From Alphaproteobacteria bacterium (GTDB lineage Bacteria; Pseudomonadota; Alphaproteobacteria; SMXP01): DNA of 64,000 nt. Each line of letters begins with the position of its first letter. Within the stretch, counting starts at the first letter, position 1. Made by a program: the position numbers and the translations under genes. The notes under the pieces are model-generated. The model was given only the letters and a program-made list of their open reading frames with translations, was not told the origin of the DNA and did not search any database. The stretch covers positions 1-64,000 of the forward strand of contig JANQPV010000044.1 in assembly GCA_028285305.1 (NCBI GenBank). The letters run 5' to 3'. Positions 1 to 8,481 of the stretch are shown here, one piece after another.

Positions 1-96
1 TTCCAGGTGAAGTGGAATCCGGTTCACCGTCAGGAAACGCGCAAAACAAGGAATCTGGAGCCGTTTTGTGTTTCCGTCAAAACCAAAACGGCTCTA
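1..96. repeat. Structured intergenic palindromic repeat
   Basis: The first 96 bases can form two hairpins. GGTGAA at 6-11 pairs with TTCACC at 23-28, and GAGCCGTTTTG at 58-68 pairs perfectly with CAAAACGGCTC at 84-94, ending in CTCTAG. From memory this resembles intergenic palindromic repeats that are abundant in Hyphomicrobiales-type genomes. A shorter relative lies at 52112-52146 and a diverged one may lie at 55929-56005. The element may begin left of the window. Copy number in the genome is unknown from here. Confidence 0.6.
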
Positions 97-219
97 GTGG
101 TGGCGGCGTATTGTCTTCTGATTAGACTTTGATGGTATAGGAGCGGGGCTCTGGATTCTTCGAATGTCGCGTACCCGGACAGCCGGGCATTCGTGCCGAA
201 CGATCTGTGTTCGTTTGGC

Positions 220-240
220 CAATTGATACGGTATCAATTG
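220..240. repeat. Perfect 21-bp palindrome 3' of parA-like gene
   Basis: CAATTGATAC at 220-229 is followed by one G and then its exact reverse complement GTATCAATTG at 231-240. It sits 26 bases beyond the stop codon of the ParA-type gene. A related half-site, CCAATTGAATAC, occurs at 1042-1053, upstream of the start of the same gene. It could be a binding site (operator or partition-like centromere), or a terminator for something read on the plus strand, since ATTTTTAG follows it. FNR/CRP boxes use TTGAT-N4-ATCAA; the spacing here is N5, so that reading is unlikely. Confidence 0.5.
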
Positions 241-266
241 ATTTTTAGTTCCGGCACGAAATTACT

Positions 267-971
267 CTAAGCTACTTTCCTGAGCACTTCGCCGGCAAGG
301 AGCCTGATTTCGGCCGCTGCTAAGGACGATGGTGCGGCTTCGGTTACGCCCATACCGTGAAGCATACTGGCAGCAAACGCGATCCGGTTGCCCACATGGG
401 TGCGGGCAAGGGGCAAGTCCTCGGCCTTCAACTGCGCCATGAGTTCATCTGCCAGGCGTGCCCGCGGCGGGACCCGATTTAGGACGATGACGCAGGGCTT
501 GTCTTCTTCGGCGATCAGGGCGAGGGTTCCTTCGCTCGCCCAGATGTCCATCGGGCTCAATTGGGCGGGAACGACGACAAGATCAGATATCCGAATTGCC
601 TCGCGGGCCGCCGCCACCTCCGTGTGCGGAGGTGTATCGATGATGACGAAATCAGCGGCCCGATGTTCCGTCAAGAGATTGGGATTGCTCCGCCACTGGG
701 AGGCGGGCACAACGGTCAGATTCTCGTCCTTGCCTAGGCGGTCCTCGCGCACCCTGAACCAGTCCGACAGGCTTTCTTGGGGATCAAGGTCAATCAAAAG
801 GATGTTTTTGCGGGCTTTCGGAGGCTCGCTCATTCGGTAGTCCATGTCTTGCCGGAAGGAACGTCCGTGCTGTTCGGTTCCTAATCCGGCCCATGCAATC
901 GCCAAATGAGCCGCGATCGACGTCTTTCCGGCTCCGCCCTTCTGTTGCGCCACTGTAATGACTTTTGGCAT
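267..971 (-). CDS. Orphan ParA/MinD-type ATPase
   Basis: A 234-residue deviant-Walker-A ATPase of the ParA/MinD superfamily. The KGGAGKT loop at residues 11-17 carries both lysines expected for the sandwich dimer. Walker A' is LIDLDPQ at about 59-65, and the DTPPH motif is near the middle. Compared with usual ParA proteins there is an insertion of about 20 residues (roughly 32-54, polar and charged) between the first helix and the Walker A' strand. No parB lies beside it, so it is not the chromosomal parAB pair. Orphan ParA proteins position plasmids, protein complexes or pili; the cargo cannot be deduced. A palindrome (220-240) and a related half-site (1042-1053) flank the gene. Confidence 0.8.
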   Translation of the reverse strand: MPKVITVAQQKGGAGKTSIAAHLAIAWAGLGTEQHGRSFRQDMDYRMSEPPKARKNILLIDLDPQESLSDWFRVREDRLGKDENLTVVPASQWRSNPNLLTEHRAADFVIIDTPPHTEVAAAREAIRISDLVVVPAQLSPMDIWASEGTLALIAEEDKPCVIVLNRVPPRARLADELMAQLKAEDLPLARTHVGNRIAFAASMLHGMGVTEAAPSSLAAAEIRLLAGEVLRKVA

Positions 972-1146
972 ACCACTTCTCCTCCCGCGGTCGGCGTCTT
1001 ACCAAAATCAAACGCGAATCAAACATATGGTACGTTCATGACCAATTGAATACAATATGATGTGGGCAAGACCCAGCAAGACACACGCGAATACACAGTT
1101 TTGTGCAGGCCGCTGAGGGAGGCGCAGCGACCGTTGCGGATGCTTT

Positions 1147-2610
1147 CTAGTTCGCGGTGTCTTCGTGGGGGAGGGCGATTCGAAAGTGCGTGCCGGTTTC
1201 GTCGCTGCGGACCAGCCTCAGATCGCCGCCATGGGCCTCCATGAGTTCGTGGGAGATCGCAAGACCCAATCCGGTCCCGCCTTTCCGGAGGCTGCCTGAG
1301 AAGGCTTCAAAGAGGTATTCTCTCGCTTTTTCCGGGATGCCGGGCCCTGAGTCCTCTACATCTATGTAGACCCACGCTTGCGCGTCTTGAAGGTTTTGTT
1401 GTGCACTGATTTTTACGTAGTGCTTTCTGTCCGAACCGTCCGCCGCAATCGCTTGGGCTGAGTTTCTTGCGATGTTCATCAATGTACGGAACAGTTGATC
1501 ATTGTCAGCATAAACCATAAAATCTTCAGGGATTTCCGTACTCCAGTCGATCGTGGACTTGATCGTTGTGCTTACTTCCGTGATGACTTCGTCGACAAGC
1601 GGCGCCAGTTCGACAGACTGCTTGTTCGGAACGGACTCTTCTGCTTTGCCGTACTGGAGCGTTTGTTTGGCCAAGTCTACGGCGCGGTCGATAGACTGGA
1701 CAAATCGCGGAGCCATCTTTCGGATATTGGGATCGTCGCTGAGTTCTAGTCTGTCCGACAAAAGTTGTGCGCTTGCCAAGATGTTTCTCAGATCGTGATT
1801 GATCTTACTTACCGCCGTCCCCAAAGCGGCCAACCGTGACTTTTGTTGAAGCGATGCTCTGATGTCCCGTTGCATCGATGACAGTTGGTTTTCTGCTTCC
1901 CGAATTTCCAGAATGCTCGAGGAGGGCTTGATAATGCGTGTTGCATCTTGCGGTTTTGCGCTGAACGCGGTCATGTTCTCGCTGAGTTTCTTCATCGGCT
2001 TTACGAGCATGTGATGGAGCGCGAGGAAGACAAGAAGCCCCGTCAGTATAGAGATCGCCAGGGACAAATAGAAAATGTTTGTTGAATAGACCACCATCGC
2101 CTTGCGCAAAGGGCGCTCGTTTAGGATGATCTCGATCAACTCACCACCACTGTGTATTGGCGCTCCGCGTACCGCAATGACGCGGCCGGACGGAGCAAAC
2201 GTCGTGCTGAGAGCATCCATGATGAGGGACATCGCGTTGGCCTTGCGAAGGTCGAACATGGCGTCGGCCATCACCATGTCGTCGCCGCTTAGAACCAGAA
2301 CCCGTTTTTGATCCCGTCGTGTGGCGACTTGCAGGACGCCGGCATTGCGTAACAATTCGTCCTCTAACATTTGCGGTATTTCCCGCGTTTCGGTCGTGCG
2401 TAAGGCAAGGGTGGCGAGCTGCGCGTCGTCAAGTCGGTCGTTCAGCCAGTCTTGGCGGAATTTTGAAATCGAAGGCACGAAGATCAGAACTTCCGCCAAC
2501 ATGACAAAGATGATTGTCAAAATCAGTAACCGACCGGAAAGGCGCGATGGGTTCGGCAGAACTTTTGCCAGCCGATCTGCGGGGTGAGAATTTGGGTCGC
2601 TTGCAGACAT
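1147..2610 (-). CDS. Membrane sensor histidine kinase
   Basis: About 487 residues. One membrane segment lies near residues 27-47, then comes a periplasmic or extracytoplasmic sensing region of about 130 residues, and a second membrane segment (about 180-200) leads into a HAMP-like linker. The dimerisation and phosphoacceptor helix contains NHDLRN, with the histidine near residue 273. The ATPase domain has the N box (MNIARNSAQAI), the G1 box (DSGPGIP) and the G2 box (GGTGLGL). ATG at 2610 is preferred to the GTG at 2616; neither has a strong ribosome-binding site. No response regulator is adjacent, so its partner is encoded elsewhere. The ligand is unknown. The next gene on the same strand (2643-4082) may be co-transcribed with it. 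Confidence 0.88.
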   Translation of the reverse strand: MSASDPNSHPADRLAKVLPNPSRLSGRLLILTIIFVMLAEVLIFVPSISKFRQDWLNDRLDDAQLATLALRTTETREIPQMLEDELLRNAGVLQVATRRDQKRVLVLSGDDMVMADAMFDLRKANAMSLIMDALSTTFAPSGRVIAVRGAPIHSGGELIEIILNERPLRKAMVVYSTNIFYLSLAISILTGLLVFLALHHMLVKPMKKLSENMTAFSAKPQDATRIIKPSSSILEIREAENQLSSMQRDIRASLQQKSRLAALGTAVSKINHDLRNILASAQLLSDRLELSDDPNIRKMAPRFVQSIDRAVDLAKQTLQYGKAEESVPNKQSVELAPLVDEVITEVSTTIKSTIDWSTEIPEDFMVYADNDQLFRTLMNIARNSAQAIAADGSDRKHYVKISAQQNLQDAQAWVYIDVEDSGPGIPEKAREYLFEAFSGSLRKGGTGLGLAISHELMEAHGGDLRLVRSDETGTHFRIALPHEDTAN

Positions 2611-2642
2611 TGACACCGATATACCGAACTTTGGACCGCTTG

Positions 2643-4082
2643 TCAGCCAAAGCGGGAAAGGGCTTTGACAAGAAACCGCGTCCGGGCACTGAACAATAAA
2701 GGCGTGTAGTAGGAGCCTGCTGTCCGCTTCGAAATCTCCCCCAAAGTTGGGTAGGGCGCAATATACGTAGCCATTGCGCCAATTTTCATTTTTTGCTGGA
2801 TTGCGAGAATCCAGGGTTGGATGAGCTCTCCGGCGTGGGGGGCAACGATGCCCGCCCCCAGAATGCGGCCGTTGTTGAGCAATACCGCTTTGGCCAAGCC
2901 TTGTGTCTTTCGCTCCGCTTGGGCGCGGTCATTTTCTTTCAGGGGCCATGTGAGTGTTTTGACTTTGTTACCGTACTGTTCGCGGGCCTGAGCTTCTGTC
3001 AGGCCGACATTGGCCAATTCCGGATCCAGATAAGTGACCCAGGGAACCGCTGACAAGTCGACTTTCGAACCCCTTCGAAAGAGGGCGTTTCGAATGACAA
3101 TGCCGGCATGGTAACCGGCCACGTGGGTGAACTGATGACCACCCGCCACATCGCCGATGGCAAAAACCTTTTTGTTGGAGGTGCGTAGTTGAGCGTCAAC
3201 CGTAATGCCGCGCGGTGTTGCTTCAATGCCGGCGGCGTCTAGATTCAGACCTGCGGTGCTTGGACGGCGTCCGGCGGCAACGAGAAGATGTGAGCCGCTA
3301 ATTTTCTCGTTACCGGATGATCCGCTTACGGAGACAACAACTCCGCCGTCTGGCGATTTTTCTATTTTCTCGACGCTGGTTTGTTCTAGCAAGGTGACGC
3401 CTTCTTCTTCCATTGCCTGTATTGCAATTGCTGAAAGCTGGGGGTCGTCTTTGCTCAGTATGCGGGTGGCTTCTATGACTGTCACCGAGGCGCCTAGCCG
3501 TCGATGGGCCTGGGCCATCTCCATGCCGATTGGTCCGCCGCCGATAATGATAAGGTGATCCGGCAAAGTGCGGTTGGAAAAGAGCGTTTCATTGGTGAAA
3601 TAGGGTGTTTCCGTCAAACCCTCGATGGGTGGAGCGAAAGGGTGGGACCCGGTGGCGACGACAATGCGGCGGGCATGGATGACATGCGAGTCTGTTTCGA
3701 CGGTCTGTGGGCCGGCAAACTGCGCGTGTTCTCTAATCACTGTTACGCCCAGACCTTCAAAGCGTTCTTGGGAGTCAATGGGCGCGATTTCCGCGATTAC
3801 TTCGTGTACGTGATCATTGACGCGTTCAAAGTTGACCTCAGGTGTTTGAGGTGAAATGCCGAATTCGGCACCCGAGCTCATGGCGTAGGCGTGTTTTCCA
3901 GCCGCGATCAGTGCTTTCGACGGGACACAGCCATAGTTTAAGCAATCGCCCCCCATTTCACCTTTTTCGATGAGGGTAACGCTCGCACCCATTTGCGAGG
4001 CGCCGGCTGCAACGGATAATCCGCCGGAGCCTCCGCCGATGACACAGATGTCGCATCTGATGGCTGTTTTTGAAGTCATCAT
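2643..4082 (-). CDS. FAD-dependent disulfide oxidoreductase, MerA/Lpd-like
   Basis: About 479 residues of the pyridine nucleotide-disulfide oxidoreductase class I family. The N-terminus has the FAD-binding GGGSGG motif and the redox-active CLNYGCVPSK disulfide. A second Rossmann motif (IGGGPIGME) binds NAD(P)H, and the C-terminal dimerisation domain follows. It lacks the N-terminal metal-binding domain and the C-terminal vicinal cysteines of true mercuric reductases, so mercury reduction should not be assumed. The open frame extends to a TTG at 4094 that overlaps the upstream stop (TTGA); ATG at 4082 is preferred. It follows the TVP38-type membrane gene with essentially no gap, so the two are probably translated together. 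In other bacteria these two modules also occur together, sometimes as one protein. Confidence 0.85.
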   Translation of the reverse strand: MMTSKTAIRCDICVIGGGSGGLSVAAGASQMGASVTLIEKGEMGGDCLNYGCVPSKALIAAGKHAYAMSSGAEFGISPQTPEVNFERVNDHVHEVIAEIAPIDSQERFEGLGVTVIREHAQFAGPQTVETDSHVIHARRIVVATGSHPFAPPIEGLTETPYFTNETLFSNRTLPDHLIIIGGGPIGMEMAQAHRRLGASVTVIEATRILSKDDPQLSAIAIQAMEEEGVTLLEQTSVEKIEKSPDGGVVVSVSGSSGNEKISGSHLLVAAGRRPSTAGLNLDAAGIEATPRGITVDAQLRTSNKKVFAIGDVAGGHQFTHVAGYHAGIVIRNALFRRGSKVDLSAVPWVTYLDPELANVGLTEAQAREQYGNKVKTLTWPLKENDRAQAERKTQGLAKAVLLNNGRILGAGIVAPHAGELIQPWILAIQQKMKIGAMATYIAPYPTLGEISKRTAGSYYTPLLFSARTRFLVKALSRFG

Positions 4083-4090
4083 CGGGCAGA

Positions 4091-4870
4091 TCAACTCTCG
4101 GTTTGAGATCGGAACGCGTTGTAGACAACTGGAAGTATAGCCAAGATTGCCAAACCAATAATCGGCAGAAGGATTTGAGGCTCAAAAATGATGCCCAAGT
4201 TCGGGGATTCTCCGCGGTCGAAAATAGCGCCGAGGCCGTTTCCCACGCTCGCATAGACTAAGGACCCAGGAATGATGCCGAAAAAAGTTGCAAGCACATA
4301 GGTGCGCAATGGGACGCCGAGAAACGCGGGTACCAAATTTACGAGGAAGAACGGAAACGCAGGGATCAGGCGCAAGAACAGCATGTAATTGAAGGCATTC
4401 TTTTGAAACCCCGCTTCCATCTTTTTGACTGCGCCTCCCGCCTTTGACCGGAGATAGTCGCCCAACGCCGTTTTGGCCGCCAGGAAGACCAAGCTGGCGC
4501 CAATGGTGGCCGCCACAACGATATAGGCGCCTCCGATGAGCCAACCGAACAGAAAGCCACCGGTCAAAGACATTATTGCACCGCCTGGCAGAGAGAAGGC
4601 GACGACGAGAATATAAATCCCGACGAATGCTGCGGCCGCCAGGCCGGCATTTTGCGCGACCCAAGAGGAGAGCACCTCGCGGTTGTCTCGCAACGCCTCA
4701 AAGCTCAGATAGGCGCCGAGATCGAAGAAGAAAAATGCCGCCAATCCTGTAACAAGCACCAGGAGAGGCAAAGCACGCGTCAGTGAGAATTGGGCCGGAG
4801 CATTTGCAGCCGAACCCGCCTCGTCGTTGGCCGAATTCGCTTCGCCCAGTTCCTGTTTGATGTCGCTCAT
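4091..4870 (-). CDS. TVP38/TMEM64 (DedA-like) membrane protein
   Basis: A 259-residue polytopic inner-membrane protein. A charged N-terminal 30 residues precede about six hydrophobic segments. The central SNARE-associated/VTT domain (roughly residues 90-215) contains the glycine-rich GGAIMSLTGGFLFG stretch and the FPFFLVN re-entrant-like region typical of the family. Members are thought to handle lipids or small solutes, and the precise substrate is not known. An AGAGGG ribosome-binding site lies just before the ATG. The stop codon overlaps or abuts the start of the flavoprotein gene, pointing to a functional pair: a membrane module with a redox flavoenzyme. Confidence 0.85.
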   Translation of the reverse strand: MSDIKQELGEANSANDEAGSAANAPAQFSLTRALPLLVLVTGLAAFFFFDLGAYLSFEALRDNREVLSSWVAQNAGLAAAAFVGIYILVVAFSLPGGAIMSLTGGFLFGWLIGGAYIVVAATIGASLVFLAAKTALGDYLRSKAGGAVKKMEAGFQKNAFNYMLFLRLIPAFPFFLVNLVPAFLGVPLRTYVLATFFGIIPGSLVYASVGNGLGAIFDRGESPNLGIIFEPQILLPIIGLAILAILPVVYNAFRSQTES

Positions 4871-5019
4871 GAGAACCGCCCTCTTTAACTTCGGCTTCTC
4901 ACATATCAGCGCTCCCAGACAGCCGGAAGGGGCGGTCGTGTCTTTGTCACGTTGAATTGACGTTCTGTGTTCGTCCGCGAGAGGGTGTTCGCTGGCGGGA
5001 CGTCACGTCGTCTTTGACG

Positions 5020-5048
5020 TTGACGCGGCGCAGCGCAGGCGTTATTGA
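5020..5048 (+). promoter_or_regulatory. Candidate sigma-70-type promoter for rpmH
   Basis: TTGACG at 5020-5025, a 17-base spacer and TATTGA at 5043-5048 fit a housekeeping promoter. It leaves a leader of about 60 bases before the rpmH start, in the 245-base gap between two divergent transcription units. This rests on sequence pattern only. Confidence 0.35.
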
Positions 5049-5115
5049 CCAGCGCTTAGCCTTTTTGGGAGGTCCAGAAGACCTCGTCAGAGGCGAAACT
5101 GCTAGGAACATTCTC

Positions 5116-5250
5116 ATGAAACGGCCTTTTCAACCCAGTCGATTGGTTCGCAAACGCAGACATGGCTTCCGTTCGCGGCTTGCCACTCGAGCCGGCCGTG
5201 CCGTCCTTGCGCGTCGACGTTCAAAAGGGCGCAAGCGTCTTTCGGCCTGA
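5116..5250 (+). CDS. rpmH: 50S ribosomal protein bL34
   Basis: A 44-residue, extremely basic protein starting [19 protein letters not shown] and ending in RKRLSA, the full standard length of bL34. It is a structural component of the large ribosomal subunit that binds 23S rRNA. The start is the ATG at 5116, with AGGAA at 5104-5108 as ribosome-binding site; the same frame is open far upstream, so a longer call would be wrong. It heads the classic rpmH-rnpA-yidC order, with rnpA only 35 bases downstream. Confidence 0.97.
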   Translation: MKRPFQPSRLVRKRRHGFRSRLATRAGRAVLARRRSKGRKRLSA

Positions 5251-5285
5251 CCCAAGGTGTCCGAAGATCGAGTTTATCGTTCGCG

Positions 5286-5642
5286 ATGAAAACTCTTAAG
5301 TCGCGAAGCGATTTTGTGCGTGCTTCCAGGTCGGGCCAGAAATGCATCAAAAAAAGTGTTGTTGTGCAACGGCGTGTCCACCAGCATGGGGGCGTCCGAG
5401 TAGGATTTACCGCGACAAAGAAGTTGGGTGGGGCGGTGGTGCGCAATCGCGTCAAACGGCGCTTGCGCAGTGCTTTTCGTGAGGTCTTTAAGCCGGTCGC
5501 CGGCGAAAGCTGCGACTATGTGCTGATTGGCCGCGCGCAAACCTCTGGATGTCGCTATGCCTCTTTACTTGACGATGTGAAATCGGCGCTGATAAACCTC
5601 CGGCAACTGCAGGCGCGGAATGCCCGAGGGAAGAAGAGATAG
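5286..5642 (+). CDS. rnpA: Ribonuclease P protein component
   Basis: 118 residues, basic. The central RNR motif is present (VVRNRVKRRLR, about residues 54-64), as is the N-terminal substrate-leader binding region. The protein is the cofactor of the RNase P ribozyme that trims the 5' end of pre-tRNAs. It is 35 bases downstream of rpmH and co-oriented, as in most bacteria. A yidD-like gene, often found between rnpA and yidC, is not seen in the following 181 bases. Confidence 0.96.
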   Translation: MKTLKSRSDFVRASRSGQKCIKKSVVVQRRVHQHGGVRVGFTATKKLGGAVVRNRVKRRLRSAFREVFKPVAGESCDYVLIGRAQTSGCRYASLLDDVKSALINLRQLQARNARGKKR

Positions 5643-5823
5643 TGTAGTGGTGTTTCCGCTTTGCACTGGAAGGTTGGGGCTTCACACAGTAATTCATTTA
5701 CAGATGCTTAATGGTCTCTGTGCCGAAAGACCCGCTAACGAACCTGTTTCTTTGGCATTCTTCTTACTAAATGACAGGATGCAATCGTTTCCTTGAAGCC
5801 TCTTCAAACAACTGGACGTAGCC

Positions 5824-7761
5824 ATGTCTGACGACCGCAATCTCATTTTGGCTCTGGTGCTTTGCACGCTCGTTATTGTGACGTGGCAGATCGTGTTTGG
5901 AGGACCCTCTCGCGAAGCCACGGTGGAGGGGCCAGAAGTTGCTGAAACCGTCGAGACCGTGTCCGGCGAGCCGGGGGATGTGCCTTTGCCGTCCGTAGAG
6001 TCCATCGAGAGACCTGGAACGGTTGGTGGTGCGATCCTTGAGCGAGAGGACGCGCTTCAACAAACTCGCCGTGTGCGCATTGAGTCCGATACCATTTCCG
6101 GGTCTCTTTCGCTGACCGGCGCGCGCATTGATGATGTCTTGCTCAAGAATTACCAGGAGACACTCGATCCCGACAGTCCCAACATCACCTTGCTTTCCCC
6201 TAAAGGAACAGCATTTCCTTACGTGGTCGATTTTGGCTGGTCCAAGGCCGGTGATGCGCAGATCGATTTGCCGACGCAAAAGACGATCTGGACCGTCGAG
6301 CAAGGTAACACTCTTACACCTTCTACTCCTCTAACGCTGGTTTGGGACAACGGAACAGGCGCCAAATTCCGCCGTACCTTTGAGCTCGACGATACGTACC
6401 TCTTCACGATTACGGATAGTGTGGAAGTGTACGGAAACTCAGCTTCTGTGATTTCATCCTATGCTCAAATTGCACGCTATGGCCGTCCACCGTCCCGTCC
6501 AATATTCATTCTGCATGAAGGTGCGGTCGGGTTCTTCAACGGCGGCTTCGAAAAGATCACTTACAAAAACTTGATCAAGGAAAAGCGGTCCCAACAATCG
6601 TCTACTGGCGGTTGGCTTGGAATTACCGACAAATATTGGCTGACCGCCCTTTTGCCGCTGCCAGACGCCCGTGTTGATGCGTCCTTTAACAATTATCCGG
6701 GTAAGGACGAGGGAACATTTACTGCCGAGTATCTGGGGACGGAGATGGCGGCCAATCCAGGTCAGACGGTTTCCTATACCCATCGGTTGTTTGCGGGCGC
6801 AAAGAAGGCGAGAGTCCTGAACGCGTATCGTGCCGCCGGCGTTGAGCGCTTCGACCTCGCCATCGATTGGGGAATGTTCTTCTTCCTGACGAAGCCCTTC
6901 TTTTATGCCCTTGATTTCTTTGCTGGGCTGATCGGCAATTTCGGTGTCGGAATTCTCTTGGTGACCGTTGCGATCAAGTTGGTCTTCTTTCCGCTCGCCA
7001 ATCAGTCTTATGCTGCGATGAGCAAGATGAAAAAGGTGCAGCCTGAGATGATGAAGATCAGGGAGCGGTATGCGGACGATCGCATGAAGCAAAATCAAGA
7101 GTTGATGGAGCTCTATAAGCGAGAGAAAGTGAACCCGCTTGCCGGATGCCTTCCCATCCTCATCCAGATCCCGGTCTTTTATGCCTTGTACAAAGTTCTC
7201 TACGTGACGATAGAGATGCGTCACGAACCGTTCTTTGGCTGGATTCAGGATCTTTCGGCAAAAGACCCAACGACGATCTTCAATTTGTTCGGATTGATAC
7301 CGTGGGCCCCCCCTGAATTTTTGATCATCGGTATCTGGCCATTGATTATGGGCTTTACGATGTACCTGCAAACGGCCTTGAATCCGGCGCCGACAGACCC
7401 GATCCAGGAAAAGGTCTTCCAGCTCATGCCCATCCTGTTCACGGTTTTGCTGGCAAGCTTTCCCGCGGGCTTGGTGATCTATTGGGCCTGGAACAACGCT
7501 TTGTCCATCTTACAGCAATATGTGATTATGAAACGGATGGGCGTCGAAGTTGATCTTGCCGAAAAGTTCAAGCTGCCCTCCTGGGTGTCTGAAAGAGTGT
7601 CGGGTTTGAAACCGAAGGTCCAAGAAAAGAGCACGGAAACTCTTAAAGATCAGCAGTCGGATAACCAGTCGGGCAATTCGTCCGAGGACAGCGGGAAAGA
7701 TTCCTTTCAAGGGAAGGGAGAGCAGTCTTCCGCTGCGAAGAAAGACGATGCCTCTGGTTAG
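5824..7761 (+). CDS. yidC: Membrane protein insertase YidC
   Basis: 645 residues, the long Gram-negative form. An N-terminal membrane anchor (about residues 7-25) is followed by a large periplasmic beta-supersandwich domain (about 60-340) and the conserved 60-kDa insertase core with five membrane segments (about 350-575). The tail of some 60 residues is very hydrophilic (Gln, Ser, Asp and Lys rich). It inserts membrane proteins alone or with SecYEG. It lies downstream of rpmH-rnpA and upstream of engB, the usual alphaproteobacterial order. A long antisense frame inside it is a shadow. Confidence 0.97.
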   Translation: MSDDRNLILALVLCTLVIVTWQIVFGGPSREATVEGPEVAETVETVSGEPGDVPLPSVESIERPGTVGGAILEREDALQQTRRVRIESDTISGSLSLTGARIDDVLLKNYQETLDPDSPNITLLSPKGTAFPYVVDFGWSKAGDAQIDLPTQKTIWTVEQGNTLTPSTPLTLVWDNGTGAKFRRTFELDDTYLFTITDSVEVYGNSASVISSYAQIARYGRPPSRPIFILHEGAVGFFNGGFEKITYKNLIKEKRSQQSSTGGWLGITDKYWLTALLPLPDARVDASFNNYPGKDEGTFTAEYLGTEMAANPGQTVSYTHRLFAGAKKARVLNAYRAAGVERFDLAIDWGMFFFLTKPFFYALDFFAGLIGNFGVGILLVTVAIKLVFFPLANQSYAAMSKMKKVQPEMMKIRERYADDRMKQNQELMELYKREKVNPLAGCLPILIQIPVFYALYKVLYVTIEMRHEPFFGWIQDLSAKDPTTIFNLFGLIPWAPPEFLIIGIWPLIMGFTMYLQTALNPAPTDPIQEKVFQLMPILFTVLLASFPAGLVIYWAWNNALSILQQYVIMKRMGVEVDLAEKFKLPSWVSERVSGLKPKVQEKSTETLKDQQSDNQSGNSSEDSGKDSFQGKGEQSSAAKKDDASG

Positions 7762-7790
7762 AGCCAACGCGTGTTGGAGCTTTTTTGCTC

Positions 7791-8447
7791 ATGTCAGATT
7801 CGTGCCAGGATCCGTCGCCTGTCGAGATTGAGGCGGCGAACAAGCTGTTTTCCCTCGACTGCCAATTTGTAAAAGGGGTTGTTTCATCGGACGAGCTTCC
7901 GCCACCGGACCGGCCTGAGGTCGCCTTTGCCGGACGGTCCAATGTGGGTAAGTCTAGCCTTCTTAACGCGGTGACAGGGCGACGGTCGATTGCGCGGACG
8001 TCCAACACGCCCGGGCGAACGCGGGAAATCAATTATTTCGATGTTGCGAGCCTCGTTTATTTGGTGGACTTGCCAGGTTACGGCTACGCCCGCGCTTCCA
8101 AGAGTCTGGTGCGAAAATGGACGTCGCTCGTTTACGACTATCTTCGTGGGCGCTCCAATCTTCGCCGGGCGTTCTTGCTGATCGATTCGCGCCGTGGGAT
8201 CATGGATGCTGATAAGGCGGTGATGGAAATGCTGGACGTGGCCGCTGTGTCCTATCAAGTTGTAATGACGAAGGCGGACAAGTTGCGGGCCGATGCGGTG
8301 GTTGACGCTGAACGCTCGATCTACAACCAGCTAAAGCCTCACATCGCGGCTCATCCAGAGATTCTTGTCACTTCGAGCGAGAAACACGTTGGAATTGAAA
8401 GCGTGCGTGTAGAAATCGCCTCTTTCGTTGAGGCAAAAGATCCTTGA
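7791..8447 (+). CDS. engB: Ribosome biogenesis GTPase EngB/YihA
   Basis: About 218 residues of the TrmE-Era-EngA-EngB-Septin GTPase family. The motifs are G1 GRSNVGKS, G2 region [13 protein letters not shown]3 DLPGYGYA and G4 TKADK. It is needed for assembly of the 50S subunit. ATG at 7791 is chosen with GGAG at 7776-7779 upstream; a TTG six bases earlier (7785) is an alternative and has tighter spacing to the same GGAG. It is 29 bases downstream of yidC and 34 bases upstream of argB, so all three are probably one transcript. Confidence 0.95.
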   Translation: MSDSCQDPSPVEIEAANKLFSLDCQFVKGVVSSDELPPPDRPEVAFAGRSNVGKSSLLNAVTGRRSIARTSNTPGRTREINYFDVASLVYLVDLPGYGYARASKSLVRKWTSLVYDYLRGRSNLRRAFLLIDSRRGIMDADKAVMEMLDVAAVSYQVVMTKADKLRADAVVDAERSIYNQLKPHIAAHPEILVTSSEKHVGIESVRVEIASFVEAKDP

Positions 8448-8481
8448 TAACGTCCTCGTTTCAAATGTGTTAGGGACCCGA

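Noticed and set aside
220-240. FNR/FixK or CRP box
   Set aside because: TTGAT and ATCAA are separated by five bases, not four, and symmetry extends further than such boxes need.
388-840. 150-codon frame antisense to the ParA-like gene
   Set aside because: Shadow of a strong ATPase gene; Ser/Arg-rich low-complexity translation.
2643-4082. Mercuric reductase
   Set aside because: The active-site disulfide is present but the N-terminal metal domain and the C-terminal cysteine pair are missing, and no mer genes are nearby.
6454-7371. 305-codon frame antisense to yidC
   Set aside because: It lies entirely inside a clearly coding gene, has no recognisable domain or ribosome-binding site and is a composition shadow.
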